Below are positions 15,876-22,763 of a stretch of 64,000 bases of DNA, piece by piece. The position numbers and the translations under genes are program-made. Numbering within the stretch: the first letter of the stretch is position 1; each line of letters opens with the position of its first letter. The stretch spans positions 6,529,501-6,593,500 of the forward strand of contig NZ_CP107811.1 of the NCBI RefSeq assembly GCF_036346105.1, given 5' to 3'. Below the pieces are notes generated by a model. It saw nothing but the letters and a program-made list of their open reading frames with translations, searched no databases and had not been told where the DNA came from. Origin of the DNA: Streptomyces sp. NBC_00539. Its GTDB lineage: Bacteria; Actinomycetota; Actinomycetes; Streptomycetales; Streptomycetaceae.

Positions 15876-16346
15876 ATGTTCAGAACTACCTGGCAGCGTC
15901 CGCTCATCCTGGCGGCGGCCTCCCTGGCTCTCTTCACCGGCACGGCGTGCGCAGCGCAGGCGTCCGCGCCCCACGCCCAGGCCGGCATCAGCGTTCCGGC
16001 CGCCGCCGACCACCCCAAGCCCTGCGCCGCGTTCGGCAAGGGCGGGGAGGGTGGCGAGGGCGGAAAGGGTGGCGAGGGCGGCAAGCCCGGTCAGCCGGGT
16101 CAGCCCGGCCAGCCCGGCCGCTCGGGTTGCCTCCGGTTCGACGACCTGCCCGACAAGCCGAAGTCGAAGCTGTCGATGGTGGACAAGGTGTACATCGTCA
16201 TGGTGCTCATAACCGACGACTCGGACGAGACGAAGGAGAAGATCGCCAAGAAGTACGACGTCTCCCACGACCAGCTCGACACCTGGAAGCAGGACTACCT
16301 CGACGGCGACTGGTTCGCCCTGATGGGCGCGGACGTCCCTGCCTGA
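15876..16346 (+). CDS. secreted protein: Gly/collagen-like linker plus HTH-like C-terminal domain
   Basis: 156 aa. Signal peptide residues 1-27 (L-A-L-F-T-G-T-A-C-A; the Cys could be a lipobox but C-A-A is also a cleavage site). Residues 54-83 are G-G-E/G-G-K units then three G-Q-P-type collagen-like triplets, bracketed by two Cys. Residues 95-150 form a compact helical domain, V-D-K-V-Y-I-V-M-V-L-I followed by E-K-I-A-K-K-Y-D-V-S-H-D-Q-L-D-T-W-K, which resembles the helix-turn-helix of transposase OrfA or TrpR-like proteins. That is unexpected in an exported protein and is my inference. ATG at 15876 follows GGAGAACCCCC. Function unknown. Confidence 0.72.
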   Translation: MFRTTWQRPLILAAASLALFTGTACAAQASAPHAQAGISVPAAADHPKPCAAFGKGGEGGEGGKGGEGGKPGQPGQPGQPGRSGCLRFDDLPDKPKSKLSMVDKVYIVMVLITDDSDETKEKIAKKYDVSHDQLDTWKQDYLDGDWFALMGADVPA

Positions 16347-16400
16347 ACCCGCACCACGCGAGGGTGGCGGACCAAGGGCGGAAAGTCTCGGGGAGGAAAT

Positions 16401-16428
16401 GAGGCCGGCGGGTCCAACCGCCGGCCTC
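16401..16428 (+). terminator. hairpin terminator after the collagen-like gene
   Basis: Perfect 11-bp stem GAGGCCGGCGG / CCGCCGGCCTC with a 6-base loop, 55 bases past the stop and upstream of the next Gly-rich gene, so the three Gly-rich genes are probably separate transcripts. Confidence 0.7.
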
Positions 16429-16518
16429 CGCGTACAAAGGGCGCGTACACGGACCGCGGGCAGCGGGCGGACGGAACCGCGTCAAGGAAAAGCGATCTCT
16501 ACGACAAGGATGAATGTC

Positions 16519-17118
16519 ATGCGTGTGCGTTCTTGGAAGTTCCGTCTCGGGCTCGTCATCTCTTCGACCCTGGTCGGTGCCGGTGCGATGACGCCCGTGG
16601 CCACGGCGGCGCCCACGTACGAGCCGGCCGCTGCATCCGTCGGTCACTCCCTCGGCTCGCCGTTCGGCAGCGGTGACGGTCGCCCGAGCGGCGGCCGGTT
16701 CGCAGCCAACGGATCGGTGCTCGGCAACGTGAAACTCGGCAGCGGCAGCGTCAAGGTGGGGAACGGCAGCGTCCGCGTAGGTGACCGGATATGTGCGGGC
16801 AACTGCACGGGATCGGTGAACGGCACCAACGGCGGCAGCGGCGGGATCTGCGCCGGACTGTGCAGCGGCAGCGCCAACGGTGGCAACGGCACGAACGGCG
16901 GGCCCGGCGGCAACGGCACGAACGGCGGCAAGGGCGGTATCTGCGCCGGCGTCTGCAGCGGCAGCGCCAACGGCGGCAACGGAGGCAACGGCGGGGCCGC
17001 GCCCCCCGGTGGTGACGGCGGCGACGGCGGCCGCGGCGGCAACGGCGGCATCTGCGTCGGTACCGGCTGCGAAACCAGCGGTCAGGGCGGCCGCGGCGGC
17101 AACGGCGGCGCCGGCTGA
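16519..17118 (+). CDS. Gly/Asn/Cys-rich secreted repeat protein
   Basis: 199 aa. Signal peptide residues 1-33 ends A-T-A-A. A Ser/Val/Gly part (G-S-V-K-V-G-N-G-S-V-R-V-G-D) is followed by four imperfect blocks of I-C-A-G-x-C-x-G-S-(A/V)-N-G separated by G-G-N-G-G and N-G-G-x-G-G runs. Eight Cys occur in pairs, so disulfides are likely in the oxidising exterior. The ATG at 16519 has AAGGA 8 bases upstream; the in-frame ATG at 16510 overlaps that signal. Third in the Gly-rich group. Function unknown, probably cell-surface structure. Confidence 0.72.
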   Translation: MRVRSWKFRLGLVISSTLVGAGAMTPVATAAPTYEPAAASVGHSLGSPFGSGDGRPSGGRFAANGSVLGNVKLGSGSVKVGNGSVRVGDRICAGNCTGSVNGTNGGSGGICAGLCSGSANGGNGTNGGPGGNGTNGGKGGICAGVCSGSANGGNGGNGGAAPPGGDGGDGGRGGNGGICVGTGCETSGQGGRGGNGGAG

Positions 17119-17383
17119 CGACCGCCGGGGGCCCCGTGTCCCGGTGGAGGCCGTGGTGCGACCGGCCTCCGTCACCCGGCACACGTGTGGATCACTGGAT
17201 AGACTTCGGGTAGGCAGTTCCTCCGATGGGCGACGCTCGTGCCCGACGGCGCGAGGGCGGAGTATGCGTGCGGAGGCTGCCCACGGACCATCGAGGACGG
17301 GGTCGGCATGATCGACACCTTCACCAACGCGCACCGCGGCGGCGCCGGGCCTCGTCGGTCCGGCCGGGGGACGGGGGCGCCCG

Positions 17384-18409
17384 ATGAGTTCGAGACCTGA
17401 CCTGAGCGTCCACACGGATCGAGCCTCCGGACTGATCGGCAAACAGATCGCGGGCTACCGGGTCGACAGCATGATCGGCCGCGGGGGCATGGCCGTCGTC
17501 TACTGCGCGAAGGACCTGCGCCTGGACCGTACGGTCGCGCTCAAACTGATCGCCCCGGAACGAGCCCGCGACGACACCTTCCGGCGCCGCTTCACCCACG
17601 AGTCGCGGGTGGCGGCGCAGATCGACCACCCGCACATCGTTCCTATCTACGAAGCGGGTGAAACCGACGGCGTCCTCTACATCGCCATGCGCTACGTGGC
17701 CGGTCCGGACCTGCGGGCCTTGCTGGACCGGGACGGTCCGCTCCCCGTCGCGACCGCCCTGCGCATCGGCACCCAGGTGGCGTCCGCACTGGACGCGGCC
17801 CACGAGCACGAGCTGGTGCACCGGGACGTCAAGCCCGGCAACATCCTGGTCACCACGGGCACCGACAGCGACCATCCCGAGCACGTCTACCTCACGGACT
17901 TCGGGCTGACGAAGAGGTCACTCGCGCTCACGGGGTTCACCACCGCGGGCGAGTTCGTCGGCACGGTCGACTACATGGCGCCGGAACAGATCTCCGGCCG
18001 TCCGGTGGAAGGCAGGTGCGATCTCTACAGCCTCGCCTGTGTCGTCTACGAGTCCCTCGCGGGCGGGCCCCCCTTCGACCGGGGCGATGACGTGGTGGCG
18101 CTGCTGTGGGCCCACCAGTACGACCCACCCCCTCCCTTGACCGAAAGGCGCCCGGGGATCGCCCCCGCCGCCGATGACGTCATGGCGAAGGCCCTGGCGA
18201 AGATCCCCGAGGACCGTTACGGCTCCTGTCTGGAATTCATGGCGGCCCTGCGGGCCGCAACGGGGATCGGAGCCGGCAAGGCCGCCGAGGGTACCGAGGT
18301 GTCGTCTCCGGTGGCTTCGCGGCATCCTGCGACGGCGAAGAACACGCCGCCGCCGCAGCCTCCCCGCTGGGCGCGGCCGGTCTTCCGCCGCCTTCCGGGC
18401 ACGGCGTAG
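17384..18409 (+). CDS. soluble Ser/Thr protein kinase (Hanks type)
   Basis: 341 aa. Complete kinase domain (residues about 25-285): Gly loop I-G-R-G-G-M-A-V-V-Y at 31, Lys54 in V-A-L-K-L-I, H147-R-D-V-K-P-G-N, D173-F-G, and A-P-E-Q in the activation segment. The remaining 55 residues are Pro/Arg-rich with no transmembrane helix or PASTA domain, so the protein is cytosolic. It follows the Gly-rich group on the same strand, 265 bases downstream. A 30-codon open frame (17308-17400) overlaps the kinase start and could be a leader, but its ribosome binding site is poor. Converges on the LuxR-type gene. Substrate unknown. Confidence 0.9.
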   Translation: MSSRPDLSVHTDRASGLIGKQIAGYRVDSMIGRGGMAVVYCAKDLRLDRTVALKLIAPERARDDTFRRRFTHESRVAAQIDHPHIVPIYEAGETDGVLYIAMRYVAGPDLRALLDRDGPLPVATALRIGTQVASALDAAHEHELVHRDVKPGNILVTTGTDSDHPEHVYLTDFGLTKRSLALTGFTTAGEFVGTVDYMAPEQISGRPVEGRCDLYSLACVVYESLAGGPPFDRGDDVVALLWAHQYDPPPPLTERRPGIAPAADDVMAKALAKIPEDRYGSCLEFMAALRAATGIGAGKAAEGTEVSSPVASRHPATAKNTPPPQPPRWARPVFRRLPGTA

Positions 18410-18425
18410 TACTGCGCACGCACGA

Positions 18426-18470
18426 ACGTCCCCGCCCGAACCCGACGGATGCGGGAGGGGACGGGGACGT
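18426..18470. terminator. bidirectional hairpin between kinase and LuxR-type gene
   Basis: ACGTCCCCG and CGGGGACGT pair over 9 bp with a 27-base interior that can itself fold. It sits between convergent genes. Confidence 0.5.
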
Positions 18471-18512
18471 GCAGGAACGGGGCCGGCGGTCGTTACCGGG
18501 AAGACCGGGGGG

Positions 18513-18743
18513 TCACAGACCCAGGGAGATGGCCAGGCGGGTCATCTCCGCCGTGCTGTTGATTCCCAGCTTGGCCCGGATGCGGCGGAGGTAGGCGTCG
18601 ACCGTGTGCTTGGAAAGTCCCATGTGCCGGGCCGTCTGGAGGTAGGTGCACCCGGCGGCGATGTGCCGCAGCGCCTCCTGCTCCCGCGGGGCCAGGGCAG
18701 GCGTCACGGTGGGGGTCTGCGGCGTGGCGAGTGTGAGGCTCAT
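18513..18743 (-). CDS. stand-alone LuxR-type HTH protein
   Basis: 76 aa. Nearly all of it is a LuxR/GerE HTH: L-A-P-R-E-Q-E-A-L-R-H-I-A-A-G-C-T, then A-R-H-M-G-L-S-K-H-T-V-D-A-Y-L-R-R-I-R-A-K-L-G-I near residues 37-60. No receiver or sensory domain is present. GGAGGAAATCCC precedes the ATG. It lies 172 bases downstream of the large PAS/SpoIIE sensor on the same strand. Small free LuxR HTH proteins in actinobacteria can act as developmental or antibiotic regulators; the target here is unknown. Confidence 0.85.
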   Translation of the reverse strand: MSLTLATPQTPTVTPALAPREQEALRHIAAGCTYLQTARHMGLSKHTVDAYLRRIRAKLGINSTAEMTRLAISLGL

Positions 18744-18915
18744 GGGATTTCCTCCGACGGATCGGATCGGTCATCGCTGCTCACGTCCTCGGAAGCAGGG
18801 GACATATGCGTCAATGTCGCTTTTTGTCCCTACTCAAAGCGTGGCTTCGTGACGTCATGGCCGTGTCCGCCGACTGTCACAGGCGCGTCACAGGGAACCC
18901 CGAGTGCGGGTGTCC

Positions 18916-21369
18916 TCACAACCCGACGAGGGACTGCTCGGCCCAGATGGTCTTCCCGACGGGGGCGTGCCGGGTGCCCCAGCGCTGGGCGAGCTGCGCG
19001 ACCAGCAGCAGGCCCCGCCCTCCCTCGTCGAAGATCCGGGCCCGCCGCATATGGGGGGCAGTACTGCTCGCGTCGGAGACTTCGCAGATCAGAGTGCTGT
19101 TCTCGCTCTCGTGGATCAGCCGCAGCTGGATCGGCGCCGCGCCGTAACGGATGGCATTGGTGACGAGTTCACTGACCACGAGTTCGGTGACGAAGCCGGC
19201 CTCCTCCAGCCCCCAGGCCGCCAACTGGTCGGTGGTGTACCGACGGGCCTGGGCGACGACGGAGGGGTCGGAGTCCAGGTCCCAGACGACGACCTGGTCG
19301 GCATGGAGGGCCCGGGTGCGGGAGACGAGCAGGGCGACGTCGTCCTCCGGAGGGTGGGTCAGCATGGCCGTCAGGACGCGGTCGCAGACCGTCTCCAGCG
19401 TGGAGGCGGGCCGGATGAGGGCCTCGAACATGGCGTCCAGGGCGTCGTCGATGTCATGGTCGCGGGCCCGCAGCAGACCGTCGGTGTACAGGGTGAGGAT
19501 GCTGCCTTCGGGCAGCTCGACCTCGGCGGCCTCGAAGGGCAGGCCGCCCAGGCCCAGCGGCGGGCCGGCGGGCACGTCGAGGAGGTAGACGGAGCCCTCG
19601 GGGGAGACCACGACGGGCGGGGGATGACCGGCCCGGGCGACGGTGCAACGCCGGGTGACAGGGTCGTAGACCACGTACAGGCAGGTCGTACCGATGCCCC
19701 CGGCGGCCTCCGCGGAGGCGTCCTGGCCGGCCTCGTCGGCGGAGAGGTGGATGATGAGGTCGTCGAGGTAGGTGAGCAGCTCGTCGGGCGGCAGGTCGAC
19801 GTCGGCCAGGGTCCGTACCGCGGTGCGCAGCCGGCCCATCGTGGCGGTGGCACGGATGCCGTGGCCGACGACATCGCCGACGACCAGGGCCACCCGCGCG
19901 CCGGACAGCGGGATCACGTCGAACCAGTCGCCGCCCACGCCGGCCCCGGTACTGGCGGGCAGGTAGCGCGAGGCGATCTCGAGTGCGGCCTGCGTCGGCA
20001 TCGTGTGCGGGAGTAGGCTGCGCTGCAGCGTCATGGTGGTGGTGTGCTCCCGGGTGAACCTGCGTGCGTTGTGGATGCCGACGGCCGCTCTGGTCGTCAG
20101 CTCCTCGGCCAGCCACAGGTCCTCCGCCTGGAACGGTTCCCGGTGCTGGTGACGGCTGAAGAAGGCCAAGCCGAAGGTCATGCCGTCGGCGCGCAACGGC
20201 AGGACCATCATCGAATGGGTGCCGTCTCCGCTGATCCGGGCGGCTCCCGCGTCCTGCGCGATCCATCGGGCGATGCCCGGGTCGGCACTCCCGTAGACGG
20301 CGCCCCGTCCCGCGGCCAGACACTCCACGGGCGGTGACAGCGGCGGGTAGACGGTCGTCTCGCCCACCCCGACCTGGGCTTCCGTCATTCCGGCGAGGAT
20401 CGAACGCGCGGCGGCCCGGCGTGCGGCGACGGGCCCTGCCGCCGGGCGGGAAGTCGGATCGTCCCCGCGCGGCGGTGGCTCCAGCAGGTCGACGACCGCG
20501 AAGTCCGCGAGCCGGGGGACGGCGATGTCGGCCAGTTCCTGCGCGGTCCGGGCACTGTCGGGGGTGGTACCGATGACGGGGTCCGTGTGGTCGGGCACGA
20601 GCATTTCCTGACGGTCCGCCCCGGCCTCGGCCCCGCCGGCGGTCCGGTCGTGCGCGGCCAGGTACACGGCGACGACGCGGCCGTCCGGACCCCGCAAGGG
20701 GGCCAGAGAGGTGGCCCAGCCGCGCTCCTGCGCACCCGCTCCCGCCGATCGGACGAAGGCGTTCACGTACTGCGGTTCACCCGTATCCAGCGTCAGCCGC
20801 ATACTGCGCTCGGTTTCGTGGCTCACCGGATCGGGCGCGATCTCCGGCAGGCGCAACCCGCGCATCTCGGCCTCCATGAGGGAGAGCGTGCGCTCCATGC
20901 CGACGTTCGCCCGTACCAGCCGCAGCTCCGCATCGAAGATCGCCAGGATGCAGGGGGACTGGGTGAACGCCCATTCGTTCAACGCATCGTCCAAGGGCGG
21001 CCGGGGCCCGGCCGTCACGGCACACACCACGGACCATTCGGTGGACCCGCCGGTGGACGCGACGCGGTGCGCGAGCAGTCCCCGTTCCAGCCGTAGGCCG
21101 TTGCGGTGCCGCAGCGCCACGGTGCCGCTCCACCGTTCCTGCCCGGGCGGCAGCGGCCACACCGTATCGGCGGCGCCGTCGGCGAGCAGACGGGCGGCGG
21201 GCAGGCCCACTACCTCTGAGGGGGCGTAACCGAGCAGACGACGGGCACCCTCACTCCACTCGGTGACGGTGCCCTGGTCGTTGATGCCGGCCGTGGCCGA
21301 GTAAGCCGGCTCGGGGGAGGCGTCCGTCTTCTCCGGGTGCTCACCAGGAGAGGTGGGAAGTCGCTCCAT
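18916..21369 (-). CDS. multidomain PAS-PAS-GAF-SpoIIE-HATPase regulator
   Basis: 817-aa cytoplasmic sensor. Approximate order: PAS (20-115; G-I-N-D-Q-G-T-V-T-E-W), second PAS-like (135-245; I-L-A-I-F-D-A-E-L-R-L-V-R-A-N), GAF (270-425; ending A-A-V-G-I-H-N-A-R-R), SpoIIE/PP2C phosphatase (445-670; G-V-G-G-D-W-F-D near 485, V-G-D-V-V-G-H-G near 505, R-A-G-H-P-P-P, T-L-Y-T-D-G-L, and E-D-D-V-A-L-L), and an anti-sigma-type HATPase (690-815; E-L-V-V-S-E-L-V-T-N-A-I-R-Y-G and G-R-G-L-L-L-V). Phosphatase and RsbW-like kinase in one chain suggest control of a partner-switching anti-sigma cascade. No membrane segment; the ligand is unknown. Confidence 0.92.
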   Translation of the reverse strand: MERLPTSPGEHPEKTDASPEPAYSATAGINDQGTVTEWSEGARRLLGYAPSEVVGLPAARLLADGAADTVWPLPPGQERWSGTVALRHRNGLRLERGLLAHRVASTGGSTEWSVVCAVTAGPRPPLDDALNEWAFTQSPCILAIFDAELRLVRANVGMERTLSLMEAEMRGLRLPEIAPDPVSHETERSMRLTLDTGEPQYVNAFVRSAGAGAQERGWATSLAPLRGPDGRVVAVYLAAHDRTAGGAEAGADRQEMLVPDHTDPVIGTTPDSARTAQELADIAVPRLADFAVVDLLEPPPRGDDPTSRPAAGPVAARRAAARSILAGMTEAQVGVGETTVYPPLSPPVECLAAGRGAVYGSADPGIARWIAQDAGAARISGDGTHSMMVLPLRADGMTFGLAFFSRHQHREPFQAEDLWLAEELTTRAAVGIHNARRFTREHTTTMTLQRSLLPHTMPTQAALEIASRYLPASTGAGVGGDWFDVIPLSGARVALVVGDVVGHGIRATATMGRLRTAVRTLADVDLPPDELLTYLDDLIIHLSADEAGQDASAEAAGGIGTTCLYVVYDPVTRRCTVARAGHPPPVVVSPEGSVYLLDVPAGPPLGLGGLPFEAAEVELPEGSILTLYTDGLLRARDHDIDDALDAMFEALIRPASTLETVCDRVLTAMLTHPPEDDVALLVSRTRALHADQVVVWDLDSDPSVVAQARRYTTDQLAAWGLEEAGFVTELVVSELVTNAIRYGAAPIQLRLIHESENSTLICEVSDASSTAPHMRRARIFDEGGRGLLLVAQLAQRWGTRHAPVGKTIWAEQSLVGL

Positions 21370-21713
21370 CGTCGCTCATCTCGCCCTCGTTCGTTACCTG
21401 TCCGCCGGACCACGGGAACCTGCACGGGGCTCCACTGACAAGCATCATCCGGCGGGGCGACGAGCACCAACGCAGCGCGGTGACGACGGTCGCGCGCGTC
21501 GGCACGGCCGGTGACGTGAACTGCCGACGCGCCTGCGGGCCGGGCTCCCTCCGAGAGCCCGGCCCGCGGTTCCCTGCGGTGTGGATTCCTTTCCGACGTC
21601 TTTCCACGAAGCCGTTGCCGCACCAAGGCGGTCGCTCAGAGGCGGCCGACCGCGCTCCGGCCATGCCGGGCCGCTGTGCGAGGGGCGGCCCGGGCCTTCA
21701 CCTGTCGTGTTCG
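21370..21713. other. non-coding stretch between sensor gene and His-rich gene
   Basis: 344 bases with no supported gene. It holds the promoter of the sensor gene near 21370-21480 and the terminator of the His-rich gene at 21535-21567. Confidence 0.5.
21535..21567 (-). terminator. hairpin terminator of the His-rich gene
   Basis: Perfect 13-bp stem GCGGGCCGGGCTC / GAGCCCGGCCCGC with a 7-base loop, about 150 bases past the stop at 21714. Confidence 0.65.
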
Positions 21714-21998
21714 TCAGTGGTTGTGGTGGTGGTGGCCGTGGTGGTGGTTGTGGTGGTGGTGATGGTGATGGTGGTGCCTGTGGTGGTTGTCGTGGTGGTC
21801 GTCGTCGTGGTCGTGATGCCAGTCGTGGCCCTGGACGACGCTCGCCACCGGGCCGGCGGGCATGGCGGACACCGTTGCCGCGGAGGCCGGCAGGATGGCG
21901 GCACCGGACAGCAGGGCGCCCGAGACCACGATCATCGCGAGGCGGAAGCCCCGACGGTTGGGACGGACGTCGTCAGTGAGGTGAGCGTTGCTGGTCAT
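21714..21998 (-). CDS. secreted His/Asp-rich protein, possible metal binder
   Basis: 94 aa. Residues 1-43 form a signal peptide containing R-P-N-R-R-G-F-R-L-A and ending L-P-A-S-A-A, nearly the same as in the Gly-rich protein encoded at 15122. The mature chain ends in about 36 residues that are mainly His with Asp and Asn. Such a tail should bind Ni, Zn, Cu or Co ions outside the cell; metal storage or buffering is inferred. ATG at 21998 follows TAGGAGAAACTC. No Cys. The opposite strand reads as a long poly-Val frame, which is an artefact of the His codons. Confidence 0.75.
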   Translation of the reverse strand: MTSNAHLTDDVRPNRRGFRLAMIVVSGALLSGAAILPASAATVSAMPAGPVASVVQGHDWHHDHDDDHHDNHHRHHHHHHHHHNHHHGHHHHNH

Positions 21999-22095
21999 GA
22001 GTTTCTCCTACCGATGAATGTGCCGATATGGGGGTTGAACCAATGGACCGTCTTCAAGCGCCGATTCGGAGAAAGGGAACGTTTTCGGAGACGAA

Positions 22096-22181
22096 TTCCG
22101 TCTTGCCGTTCTGTCCCTTTCGCTTTCCCGGCGAGGTCCGTGCTTCAAGTAGGCCCGCCCGTCCCGGCAGGGTCATGTTCC
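22096..22181 (-). promoter_or_regulatory. conserved leader of the His-rich gene
   Basis: On the minus strand this region carries GGAACATGACC (22171-22181), CCTACTTG, GGACCTCGCCGGGAA and GCAAGACGGAA (22096-22106), in the same order as upstream of the Gly-rich gene at 15122. The shared blocks probably include the promoter and a 5' untranslated element. Confidence 0.6.
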
Positions 22182-22186
22182 GAGGA

Positions 22187-22763
22187 CTCGGGACTTGACG
22201 CCGTCGAAGAGCCCGGGTAAACGCGGCGTAAGCGTCACGGACGGGCCCCAGGCCCTTCCGCTGCGGGCCCACAGGGATGGCCGTACCGACCGTGCCGGAG
22301 CCGGAGCCGGAGCCGGAGCCTGAGCGGGGGGTCGCCCCGTCCCGTACCGGCCGGTGCGATGCCCCACGAGACGTACGCGGACGCCCCGTCGTCGGAGCGG
22401 AAGGCAGGCCCCGACCAGAACGCCGCCGAGGAGGTGGGGGCTTCCCCGTCCCCTCCGGTGCCGGTGCCTCCGGCCGGTGCTCAGGCGGCTCCGCGTCCCA
22501 GCCCCTGTCAAGTCACGAAAACTCGCGCCATGACGCGCACCGAGGCCAGGGGCCTACTCGGAGCGTGGGCCGCCGCAGCGCGTGACCCACCCACACGCGT
22601 CAGGTGGAGGGACGGGCCGTTCGGCTGCGTCTTCCCTCCTTTTTTCGCGGGAGTGGAATTTCCATGATTCACGTCCTCGGGATGTGGAGCCATACTGGCC
22701 AGAGGAGCACGCAATGCGGATGACCATCGTTTCCCCGGTGTCCCACGACGAGGGGAGAGTGTC
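22187..22763. other. long stretch without a supported gene
   Basis: About 580 bases. A GCCGGA hexanucleotide repeat (about 22293-22320) encodes Pro-Glu in one plus frame. A plus-strand frame from 22359 has coding-like third positions for about 45 codons and then loses them near 22500, so it may be a truncated gene remnant. The last 100 bases contain the promoter and AGGGGAG ribosome binding site of the DUF6777 gene. Confidence 0.4.

Noticed and set aside
15089-16084. Minus-strand frames with Ala- or Pro-rich repeats opposite the Gly-rich genes
   Set aside because: Produced by GGC/GCC antisense of glycine codons; no start signals.
15876-16346. Insertion sequence remnant because of the transposase-like HTH
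   Set aside because: The gene has its own signal peptide, ribosome binding site and terminator, and no inverted repeats or other transposase parts were seen.
17308-17400. 30-codon open frame overlapping the kinase start, possible leader peptide
   Set aside because: Weak ribosome binding site, low-complexity Gly/Arg product and no attenuator structure seen; not listed as a gene.
21480-22220. Plus-strand frame with a long poly-Val stretch
   Set aside because: It is the reverse complement of the poly-His coding region; the minus-strand gene has a ribosome binding site and signal peptide.
22359-22667. Possible small gene in the long intergenic region
   Set aside because: Coding-like third positions stop near 22500 and no ribosome binding site precedes the ATG; treated as a possible remnant only.
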